Shown here one piece after another: positions 7,702 through 14,742 of a DNA stretch of 64,000 nucleotides. The notes below the pieces were generated by a model. The model saw only the letters and a program-made list of their open reading frames with translations, had not been told where the DNA came from and made no database searches. Position numbers and translations under genes: made by a program. Origin of the DNA: Solimonas terrae (GTDB lineage Bacteria; Pseudomonadota; Gammaproteobacteria; Nevskiales; Nevskiaceae); the NCBI RefSeq assembly GCF_011067135.1, contig NZ_JAAMOW010000006.1, positions 248,001-312,000 of the forward strand, read 5' to 3'. The first letter of the stretch is position 1. Every line of letters begins with the position of its first letter.

Positions 7702-8742
7702 TCAGTTCGCGCTGTCGAGCAGCGACTGCAGGCGGATCCTGACCGGATCCTCGTTGCTGCGCCGCGCCTGCGGCACGCCTTCGAAGACGGTGACCGGGAT
7801 CGCGCCGTCGGCCAGCACGTTGGCCTCGGAACTCGCAGCGGTGTCGTCCGGCAGCACGACGCCGCTCGGCGGCGTGACGTTGCGGGTGACGATCGACACG
7901 CCCGGATACGGCGCTCCGGCACCGTACTGCACGGCGTTCGGGCTGTCGGCGAGGCTGGCGTAGAACACCGGCTGGTAGTCGGTCGCCAGACCCATGCGCG
8001 CGAACCGGAACTTCAGGCTCGATGCAGTGCCGGCGGCGAAGTTCGGCACATTGACGTTGAGGCCGACGCCGGGCGGCAGCAGGCGGCCGTCGCTGCCCTT
8101 GCCGGCGTCGAGCTGCGCGACCAGCCTGACGACCACGTCGGCCAGTTCGTACTCGCTGGCATCGTCGGTCAACGCGGTATACGAACGGCCATTGGTGCTC
8201 GCGGCGCTGACGGCGATCGCCGGGATGCCGCGGTTCACCGCATAGACGGCGTTGTTGAAGGTGCCGGAAGACGGATTGATCATGCCGAGGTTGCCGCCCT
8301 CGTTCGGCCCCGAGATCACCAGGTCCGGCTGCCCGCCCCAGCGCTGCGGCGCGACCACATCGAGGCCGTACAGCAGCGCCATCACCGGCGTGCCGTCGAC
8401 GTAATGGATGTCGGCATCGTCGGCTTCGCTGCCGACGCCGGGCGCGCCGGCCTTGACCGTGCCGAAGCGCGTGTCCCGGGTCAGCGGCGTGATCGGCTGC
8501 AGGAAGTTCATCGCGCCACCCTTGCCGCTGTTGTTCTGCGCCGGCGCGGACACCACCACGTCGTAGCCGGCGGCCTTGAGCTTCGCGTACAGCGCATGGA
8601 TGTTGGCGCTCTCGAAACCGTCGTCGTTCGACAGCACGATGTTCAGTGCCCAGCTCGGCGCCGACAGCGTGGTGCCGAGCAGCAGGGCGGCGGCAGCCAG
8701 CCAGCGCGAGGCGCGCGGATGGCGAATGGAATCTCCCGGCAT
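7702..8742 (-). CDS. Exported SurE-family 5'/3'-nucleotidase-like phosphatase
   Basis: The protein is 346 aa. A signal peptide ('WLAAAALLLGTTLSAPSWA') is followed directly by the SurE hallmark 'NIVLSNDDGFESANIHAL', whose DD pair binds the catalytic metal. Further SurE motifs are 'VVVSAPAQNNSGKGGAMNF' and 'PDLVISGPNEGGNLG', which supply the N/S metal ligands. Classical SurE is a cytoplasmic survival protein of about 250 aa that dephosphorylates nucleoside monophosphates. This longer, secreted form would act in the periplasm, perhaps in phosphate scavenging. It pairs with the lipoprotein immediately downstream. A GACGGCC/GGCCGTC hairpin lies in its leader (8769-8789). Confidence 0.85.
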   Translation of the reverse strand: MPGDSIRHPRASRWLAAAALLLGTTLSAPSWALNIVLSNDDGFESANIHALYAKLKAAGYDVVVSAPAQNNSGKGGAMNFLQPITPLTRDTRFGTVKAGAPGVGSEADDADIHYVDGTPVMALLYGLDVVAPQRWGGQPDLVISGPNEGGNLGMINPSSGTFNNAVYAVNRGIPAIAVSAASTNGRSYTALTDDASEYELADVVVRLVAQLDAGKGSDGRLLPPGVGLNVNVPNFAAGTASSLKFRFARMGLATDYQPVFYASLADSPNAVQYGAGAPYPGVSIVTRNVTPPSGVVLPDDTAASSEANVLADGAIPVTVFEGVPQARRSNEDPVRIRLQSLLDSAN

Positions 8743-8904
8743 GTCTCTCTCCCGTTCTTTTTGATGGAGACGGCCGTGCTCCGGCCGTCGGTCACTACCT
8801 TACGTCTGCGGCATCGGACGTCCCTGTCGAATGCCGGCCATGACCCGGGCCGATGCGGCCAGCGGCGCGCGCCGCTGGCCGATTGCACCCGGCGCGGGCC
8901 CGTT

Positions 8905-10050
8905 TCAGGCGGCGCGCCGCGTGCCCGGCTGCTTGCGGAAATGCGGAATCACGTGCGTGCCGATGTTCTTCAGCGTTTCGAGCTGCGCCCATTGCGGCAC
9001 GCTGCCCATCTGGCAGATGAAGAGGATCTCGTCGGCACCGGCATCGATCAGGCGCTGCACGTAGCCGATGCAGTCCTCGACCTTGCCGTAGGCGTGGTTC
9101 GGATTGAGCAGCATCATGGTCGGATCGGAGAAGTCGATCTCGACTTTCTCGGACGCGAAGCTGGTCCTGATCACGGCCTTGCCGGCCGCGTCGTGCGCGG
9201 TGATGTCGTCGCTCCACTGCGCCGGGTCCGGACGCGGCGCGCCGGTGTACCAGTGCGCGAGCGACTCCATGAAATAGCGCTGACCCTTGATGCCGATCTG
9301 TCGCGCCTTGACGCCGTCGTCGAGCACGATCGTCGGACACAGCGCGGCAAGATGCCGGTGCGGGCGAAAGCCGACCTGATCTTCCGGCTTGCGCGTGTTC
9401 CAGGCGCTTCGATAGACCTCGTTCTTCTTCGCCACGTCATCGGGCCCGCCGAAGCCGAGCACCAGCGCGCCCATGCCGCGCTGGCCGGCGCGCGTCAGCG
9501 TGTCGGTGTTGGTGCAGGCCAGATACATCGGCGGATGCGGGTCCTGGTAGGGCTTGGGATGCACCGGCCGCTTCGGAATCTTCACGAACTCGCCGTCGTG
9601 CTCGATCTCGTCCTGCGTCATGATCTTCGGGATCAGGTACATCGCCTCGTCGATCTGCGGATTCAGCGTCGCGAGGTCGTAGCCGAAGGTGCCGGATTCC
9701 TGCTGCGTGCCGCCTTTGCCGACACCGAAATGCACGCGGCCGTGACTGAGCAGGTCGAGTGTCGCAATGCGTTCGGCAACCTTGACCGGATGATTCATCG
9801 CCGGCGGCAGGCAGATCACACCATGCCCGAGATGGATGCGGCTGGTCTTGCCGGCGAGAAACGCCAGCATCGTCTCCGGCGCACTCATGTGCGAATAGTT
9901 CGTCAGCGCCGTGTGCTCGACGCACCAGACCACGTCGAAGCCCATCTGCTCGGCCAGCAACACCTGTTCGACGGTGTCGTCGAACACCTTGCGATCGCCG
10001 GCGCGGGTGGCGTCGGTGGTCTGCGCTTCGTAAATCAGTGAAAACTTCAT
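8905..10050 (-). CDS. LLM-class flavin-dependent oxidoreductase (luciferase-like monooxygenase)
   Basis: The protein is 381 aa and has the bacterial-luciferase TIM barrel: 'KVFDDTVEQVLLAEQMGFDVVWCVEHT' at the start, 'RIHLGHGVICLPPAMNHPVKVAERIATLDLLS' in two segments, and 'GRVHFGVGKGG'. These enzymes use reduced FMN supplied by a separate reductase to oxygenate a ketone, aldehyde or similar substrate. The flavin reductases at 518 and 44902 are possible suppliers (inference). The start at 10050 has a strong AGGAG site 7 nt upstream. It diverges from the esterase gene at 10192. Confidence 0.85.
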   Translation of the reverse strand: MKFSLIYEAQTTDATRAGDRKVFDDTVEQVLLAEQMGFDVVWCVEHTALTNYSHMSAPETMLAFLAGKTSRIHLGHGVICLPPAMNHPVKVAERIATLDLLSHGRVHFGVGKGGTQQESGTFGYDLATLNPQIDEAMYLIPKIMTQDEIEHDGEFVKIPKRPVHPKPYQDPHPPMYLACTNTDTLTRAGQRGMGALVLGFGGPDDVAKKNEVYRSAWNTRKPEDQVGFRPHRHLAALCPTIVLDDGVKARQIGIKGQRYFMESLAHWYTGAPRPDPAQWSDDITAHDAAGKAVIRTSFASEKVEIDFSDPTMMLLNPNHAYGKVEDCIGYVQRLIDAGADEILFICQMGSVPQWAQLETLKNIGTHVIPHFRKQPGTRRAA

Positions 10051-10191
10051 GGCGGGCTCCTCCGGGAATTCGGCGCCAGTGTGAAGAGCCCTCGGCTCGC
10101 AAACTTCGTCCGCCGCCATATCTGCATCCGGACGAGACGCGCGCCGCCGACGCGCCGCGACAATCGCCGCTCCCGTCACCGGAAGCCGCTC

Positions 10192-11130
10192 ATGTCGTCC
10201 GCATCGCAACCCGATCCCCAGGTCCAGGCCCTGCTTGCCGCGACGGCCGGCATGCCCGAGCCCGACTACGCGACGCTGACCGCGCCGCAGCTGCGCGCGG
10301 CGCTGGCGGCGAGCCCGGCGATGTTCGCGCCCGGCGATGACGTGGCCGAGATCCGCGATCGCACGATCCGCGTCGCGAATGGCGATCTGCGCCTGCGCTT
10401 CTATCGCCCGCACGGCGATGCGCGCTTGCCGGCCGTGCTGTATTTCCACGGCGGCGGCTTCGTCAGCTGCGGCCTCGACACGCACGACAACATCTGCCGC
10501 ACGCTCGCCGCGCGCAGTAAGGCCTTGGTGGTTTCCGTCGATTACGCACTGGCGCCGGAAGCGCCGTTTCCGGCGGCCGTCGAGGATGCCTTGTTCGCGC
10601 TCGACTGGCTCGATGCGAACGCGGCGAGCCTCGGCGTCGATGCCGCGCGTATCGCCGTTGCCGGCGACAGCGCCGGCGGCAATCTCGCGGCCGTGCTCGC
10701 CCAGCTCGCGCTACGCAGTGGCGCGCGGCTGCGTCATCAGCTGTTGCTGTATCCGGTGACGGATTGCGTGGCCGAAAGCGAGACCTACGCGCGCTACGCC
10801 AGCGGCTATTTCCTGACGCGCGATGCGATGCGCTGGTATCGCCGCCAGTATCTGGTCGACGCGAAGAACGCACATGATCCGCGCGCCTCGCCGCTGCATG
10901 CCGGCGATGTCACGGGGGTCACAGCCGCGACCATCGTCACCGCCGAGTTCGATCCGCTGCGCGGCGAAGGCGAAGCCTATGCGCGCAAACTCGAAGCCGC
11001 GGGTGTCGCCGTCGACTATCGCTGCTGGCCGGGCATGGTGCACGGCTTTGCCAGCATGCTCGGCGTGATCGACGCGGCCGACGCCGCGTTGACGCATGCC
11101 GCGCAGCGTCTGCGCGCCGCATGGCGTTGA
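10192..11130 (+). CDS. Alpha/beta hydrolase of the HSL (hormone-sensitive lipase) family
   Basis: The protein is 312 aa. It has the HSL oxyanion motif HGGG ('YFHGGGFVS'), the nucleophile elbow 'GDSAGGNLA', a catalytic Asp in 'EFDPLRGEG' and a catalytic His in 'MVHGFASM'. Length and motif spacing fit bacterial HSL carboxylesterases acting on short acyl esters. No signal peptide. The ATG at 10192 is chosen because upstream codons give an Arg-rich sequence outside the family. A second HSL esterase lies at 59402-60406. Confidence 0.88.
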   Translation: MSSASQPDPQVQALLAATAGMPEPDYATLTAPQLRAALAASPAMFAPGDDVAEIRDRTIRVANGDLRLRFYRPHGDARLPAVLYFHGGGFVSCGLDTHDNICRTLAARSKALVVSVDYALAPEAPFPAAVEDALFALDWLDANAASLGVDAARIAVAGDSAGGNLAAVLAQLALRSGARLRHQLLLYPVTDCVAESETYARYASGYFLTRDAMRWYRRQYLVDAKNAHDPRASPLHAGDVTGVTAATIVTAEFDPLRGEGEAYARKLEAAGVAVDYRCWPGMVHGFASMLGVIDAADAALTHAAQRLRAAWR

Positions 11131-11275
11131 GGACAATCGCCGCGCCGCGACGTCGGGGCGCCGGAACGGCCCGCGGCGAGGGCTTCGTGGCGCACCGTCT
11201 CCCCATCGCACGGCGATGGGGAGACGTTTCCACTTCAGCGCCGGAGGCCGGGCACTGGCAGCAGGCACATCCGAA

Positions 11276-11380
11276 TCAATAGCGGCCGGGCTGGCGCGCC
11301 ATCGACACGAGACTGTCGCCGATGTCGGCAAACAGCGCGGCTCCGGTTGCGGCGATCAACAGCGAGTAGAGGATGGTCAT
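11276..11380 (-). CDS. Small predicted membrane peptide (34 aa)
   Basis: A 34-codon frame reads MTILYSLLIAATGAALFADI followed by a short polar tail ending GRY. It has one hydrophobic segment of about 15 residues, and a GGAG motif sits 9 nt before the ATG. It diverges from tetR across the 18-bp repeat array, the usual position for a TetR-controlled target. It is too short for homology-based confidence. The orientation, ribosome-binding site and hydrophobic profile favour a real small protein. Confidence 0.45.
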   Translation of the reverse strand: MTILYSLLIAATGAALFADIGDSLVSMARQPGRY

Positions 11381-11424
11381 GGCGGAACTCCGTTCGGGGA
11401 AAAGCTGACGGACGTTAGTATCTC

Positions 11425-11496
11425 CAATATTGAGTTATTCGTCAATATTGATTTGAACGCCACTATAGAAAGAGACGGCAATATTGACTGGCGTGC
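11425..11496. promoter_or_regulatory. Four-unit 18-bp operator-like array upstream of tetR
   Basis: The palindrome CAATATTG occurs at 11425-11432, 11443-11450 and 11479-11486. A degenerate form (CACTATAG) sits at 11461-11468. All four are spaced by exactly 18 bp and each is followed by A. The stretch is strikingly A+T-rich against its surroundings. It lies between the divergent small-peptide gene and tetR, so it most likely holds overlapping promoters and operators bound by the TetR protein. Confidence 0.7.
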
Positions 11497-11538
11497 CAGC
11501 CCACCCGAAGATCGCGCCTCGCATACGGAGAATTCGCG

Positions 11539-12195
11539 ATGGCGGAATCGCTGACGCGCGGGCACAAGAAGCGGGCCCGGACACTGGAAGAACTGCTCGA
11601 GGCGGCGACGCGCGTGTTTTCGCGCAAGGAGGCGATCCTGACGACGTTCATGGAGATCGCCGACGAGGCGCGTGTCGCCAGCGGCACGGTGCACAACTAT
11701 TTCAAGAGCAAGGAAGAGCTGATCGAGGCAGCGGCGGTCAAGCTGGTCGATCGCATCAACGGCCCGGCCTGGCGCGATTGCGAGCGCATCGAGGACCCTG
11801 CCGCGCGACTCGCCACCATCGTCAAATCGACTTTCCAGCTGATGGCCGACGACCCGGACTGGGGCGCCGCGGTGCTGCGGCTGGTCGACGCCACGCATCG
11901 CACCACCGAAAAGCTGACCAACCTGATCCCGGATCTGCTCGCCGAGGGCCGCCGCAGCGGTCGCATGACGTTCCGCGATCCGGCGGCAGCACTGAACGTG
12001 GTCGCCGGCTCGATCCTCGCCGGCATGCGCAGCGTTCACGCCGGAGCCGCACCCGGCCCGCTGGGCGAACACCTGACCGAACACGTCCTGCTCGCGCTCG
12101 GCCTCAAGGCCCGCGACGCCCTGCGCATCGCACAGGACACGCGCGCGGCGGGCGCCACCGTCGACGCGCGTCCGGCCAGCCGGAAAGGACGCTAG
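11539..12195 (+). CDS. TetR/AcrR family transcriptional regulator
   Basis: The protein is 218 aa. The N-terminal TetR helix-turn-helix spans residues about 13-60 ('TLEELLEAATRVFSRKEAIL', then 'MEIADEARVASGTVHNYFKSKEEL'). The C-terminal ligand-binding half is helical ('DWGAAVLRLVDATHRTTEKL'). The ATG at 11539 is 42 nt past the four-unit 18-bp array, which I take to be its operator, implying autoregulation. The inducer is unknown; an acyl-CoA or steroid-like ligand would fit the surroundings. Confidence 0.9.
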   Translation: MAESLTRGHKKRARTLEELLEAATRVFSRKEAILTTFMEIADEARVASGTVHNYFKSKEELIEAAAVKLVDRINGPAWRDCERIEDPAARLATIVKSTFQLMADDPDWGAAVLRLVDATHRTTEKLTNLIPDLLAEGRRSGRMTFRDPAAALNVVAGSILAGMRSVHAGAAPGPLGEHLTEHVLLALGLKARDALRIAQDTRAAGATVDARPASRKGR

Positions 12196-12361
12196 GGCCT
12201 GTTGACGCCCTGGCAGCACCCCGCCGCCGGACCGTTCGGCGGCTTATCTCCATTCGGACGAGGAGGCGCCGGCGGCGCCCGCTATGCTCGGTCGGGTGGG
12301 CGTTCCGGGACTGGCGCGCCCGGCAGGCACCGGCCGACGCAGCCGGCGCGAGGAGATGAAG

Positions 12362-13567
12362 ATGGTGCAGATGACAGCGGCGGCGAAGGCCGGCAAAGCA
12401 CGGATCGAGGCGATACCCGGCATGCCCGTGCCGCAGGCGCAGCAGCTGGTCGAGTTCGAGCGGCTCAACAGCGTGTTCACGGCGATCTATGACGGCGCCA
12501 GCGAGGACCCGCCGCTGCACAGCTCGCTGCAGACCCTGCGCGAAGTGTTCGATGCCAAGCACACGACCCTGATCCTGCGACCGGCCACCGCGCAGAACGC
12601 CGGCGCCATCATCAATACCGATACCGTCAATGCCCACGCGTCGGAGTCCTATCGCACGCATTTCTACGCGCTGGACCCGTTCGTCGGCCTGCCCGACGGC
12701 GAGGTCGTGACGCCCGAAGAGCTGATGGGGCCGCGCTGGTCGAAGTCCACGTTCTATCGTCAGTTCATGGAACCGGTCGCGGTCGGTCATCTGCTCGGCG
12801 CGGACCTGCGCATGGGCGGCGGCAGCGAGTGCCGCTTCCGCGTCTCGCGCGGCATCGACGCTCTGGCGTTCACCGACGACGACAAGCGCTTCTGCCGCGT
12901 GCTGCTGCCGCACCTGAAACGCGCGATCCAGCTGCACACGCGCATCGACGATCTGGAAAGCGAGCGACAGCTGTTCGCCGGCACGCTGAACCGCATGCAG
13001 CTCGGCACCATCAGCATCACGCGCGACGGCACGGTGCTCGACCTCAACCCCGAAGCGCGGCGCATCCTCGAACAGCGCGACGGCCTGCTGCTCAGCGCCC
13101 AGCACCTGAGCACGGAAGGCGCGACCGAACGCCGCGAACTGCAACGCGTGCTGCGGACCGCGCTCGCCGACCAGAACGATGAAGGACCGGCTGTGATCGA
13201 CGCGATCTCGGTGACGCGGCCGTCCGGTCAGGCCAAGCTGTGTCTGGTGATCCGCCGCGTGCCGCAGGGCATCAGCCCGGAAAGCCGGCAGCGGCCGGCG
13301 GCGATCGTGTTCGTGCGCGATCCGGAAGCCACGCGCCTGAACGGCGCCAACGAGGTCGTCCGTCGTCTGTTCAATTTCACGCGCATGGAAGCGGCGCTGG
13401 CCCTGCATCTGGCCGACGGCCTGACGCTCGACGAGGCTGCCGAGAAACTCGGCGTGCGGCGCAATACCGCACGCACCTATCTGCGCTTCATCTTCTGCAA
13501 GACCGGCGCGACGCGACAGACGACGCTGGTGCGGATGATGCTGAACAGCGTCGTGTCGCTGGCCTGA
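12362..13567 (+). CDS. LuxR-family transcriptional regulator with N-terminal sensor region
   Basis: The protein is 401 aa from this start. The C-terminus carries a LuxR-type helix-turn-helix ('LTLDEAAEKLGVRRNTARTY', residues about 345-395). The region before it contains a PAS-like section ('LNRMQLGTISITRDGTVLDL', 'NPEARRILEQRDGLLLS'). The N-terminal 150 residues are unassigned. AGGAG sits 6 nt before ATG 12362; ATG 12356 overlaps the site too closely. LuxR-type activators such as TeiR control steroid catabolism in Comamonas, so a similar role is conceivable but unproven. No receiver domain or autoinducer-binding domain is recognisable. Confidence 0.82.
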   Translation: MVQMTAAAKAGKARIEAIPGMPVPQAQQLVEFERLNSVFTAIYDGASEDPPLHSSLQTLREVFDAKHTTLILRPATAQNAGAIINTDTVNAHASESYRTHFYALDPFVGLPDGEVVTPEELMGPRWSKSTFYRQFMEPVAVGHLLGADLRMGGGSECRFRVSRGIDALAFTDDDKRFCRVLLPHLKRAIQLHTRIDDLESERQLFAGTLNRMQLGTISITRDGTVLDLNPEARRILEQRDGLLLSAQHLSTEGATERRELQRVLRTALADQNDEGPAVIDAISVTRPSGQAKLCLVIRRVPQGISPESRQRPAAIVFVRDPEATRLNGANEVVRRLFNFTRMEAALALHLADGLTLDEAAEKLGVRRNTARTYLRFIFCKTGATRQTTLVRMMLNSVVSLA

Positions 13568-13627
13568 GCCGGGCGGGCGCGATCGAGGCGCGGCGGCGGT
13601 GGCCGAGCCGGCATGTCGATTTCATTT

Positions 13628-13728
13628 TGTCATTGCGACCCGCCGGCAGCGGCGAAGCGATCCAGGTACGTCACTCGATCCGGCGGAGCGGCCGGATTGC
13701 GTCGGTGCGATGCACCTCGCCATGACGG
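13628..13728. repeat. Intergenic GTCATTGCGA-type inverted repeat
   Basis: The left arm TGTCATTGCGACC (13628-13640) is answered by CCTCGCCATGACG (13715-13727), an imperfect reverse complement. In between are GCGAAGCGATCCAG and a GGATTGCGTCG segment, again roughly complementary. This matches the style of the widespread GTCATTGCGA...GAAGCAATCC intergenic repeats. It lies between convergent genes (LuxR and FGE) and could act as a transcript-end structure. Confidence 0.55.
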
Positions 13729-13752
13729 TGCATGGGGTTCTGCGGCGGCGCG

Positions 13753-14742
13753 CTACGGCGCAGCACTGATCGTGCGAAAGCCGATGTGCACCGTCGGCAG
13801 GTCGGCCTCCTGGCCCTGTCGCGACGACGCGCGTGCGCGTACGCAGTAGTTGTCGGCGCACAGATACGAGCCCCCCTTGATGACGCGCCGCGGCGCCGTA
13901 CCGCGCGCCGGCATCGCCGCCATCGCCGCGGTCTCGTCCGCCGTCGCATGGCCGTCGCGATAGACGTCGGTGGTCCATTCCCAGACGTTGCCGATCATGT
14001 CGTACAGCCCGTCCGGGTTGGCGGCGAAGCAGCCGACCGGCGCGCGGCCGGTGTAGCCGTCCTCGCCGCGGTTGTCGAGCGGAAACAGACCCTGCCAGAA
14101 GTTGGCGAGCGGATGGCCCCGCGCGTCGCGCAGCGCACGGTCGGCGTGTTCGTTGTCGCGGCCGGCCTTGGCGGCGAATTCCCATTGCGCCTCGCTCGGC
14201 AGTGCGCGCCCGAGCCAGTGCGCGTAGGCGAGCGCATCGGCATACGTGATATCGACGACCGGCTCGTTCGGCGCGCCGGCTTTCACGCCGTCAGGTCGGT
14301 GCCAGTTCGCATCGCGGCGCAGTTGCCACCAGCGGCCCGCATTCAGCGCATCGGCATCGTTCGCATCGGGTATGGCAAACACCACGGCACCGTCGCGCCG
14401 CTCGGCGTCGCTGACATAGCCGGTCGCCACGACGAAGCGCGCGAACTGCGCATTCGTGACCTCGGTGCGATCGATCCAGAAGGGCGCCAGCCCGGTCGCG
14501 ACCAGCGGCCGTTCCTCGGCATAACCGCGAAGGCTGCCGAGTTCGAAGCGGCCACCGGCGATGTATTGCATGCCGGCATGCGGTCCGTCGCCGGGGGGCA
14601 GGCCGTCATAGGCGGCGCAGCGCTGCGGCGTGCCGAGTGCCGCCGCCGGCGGGGCGGATGGTGATGCCTCGTGCCGGGCGCGCAGTGCGGCGACGGCGGC
14701 GAACATCACGGCGGCGAGCGCCGCCAGCACGCGCCACTTCAT
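13753..14742 (-). CDS. Formylglycine-generating enzyme (FGE/SUMF1) family protein, membrane-anchored or exported
   Basis: The protein is 329 aa. An N-terminal hydrophobic segment ('VLAALAAVMFAAVAAL') precedes an FGE-sulfatase domain: 'ELGSLRGYAEERP', 'IDRTEVTNAQFARFV', 'LPSEAQWEFAAKAGR', 'DMIGNVWEWTTD' and 'VIKGGSYLCADNYC'. Cys295 and Cys300 match the active-site pair of true FGEs, so it should be competent to oxidise a sulfatase Cys to formylglycine. Its start codon overlaps the sulfatase stop (ATGA), giving coupled translation with its presumed substrate. Oddity: well-studied bacterial FGEs act in the cytoplasm before export, whereas this one appears to be membrane-anchored or secreted. Confidence 0.87.
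   Translation of the reverse strand: MKWRVLAALAAVMFAAVAALRARHEASPSAPPAAALGTPQRCAAYDGLPPGDGPHAGMQYIAGGRFELGSLRGYAEERPLVATGLAPFWIDRTEVTNAQFARFVVATGYVSDAERRDGAVVFAIPDANDADALNAGRWWQLRRDANWHRPDGVKAGAPNEPVVDITYADALAYAHWLGRALPSEAQWEFAAKAGRDNEHADRALRDARGHPLANFWQGLFPLDNRGEDGYTGRAPVGCFAANPDGLYDMIGNVWEWTTDVYRDGHATADETAAMAAMPARGTAPRRVIKGGSYLCADNYCVRARASSRQGQEADLPTVHIGFRTISAAP

Noticed and set aside
8769-8789. GACGGCC/GGCCGTC hairpin with a nearby TTTTT as a terminator
   Set aside because: The T-run is on the wrong side for plus-strand termination, and on the minus strand it lies in the leader of the SurE-like gene; kept only as a leader structure note.
7669-10041. Long plus-strand frame opposite the SurE-like and LLM genes
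   Set aside because: Its translation is His/Arg/Asp-rich with no family features, while both minus-strand genes have clear signatures and ribosome-binding sites.
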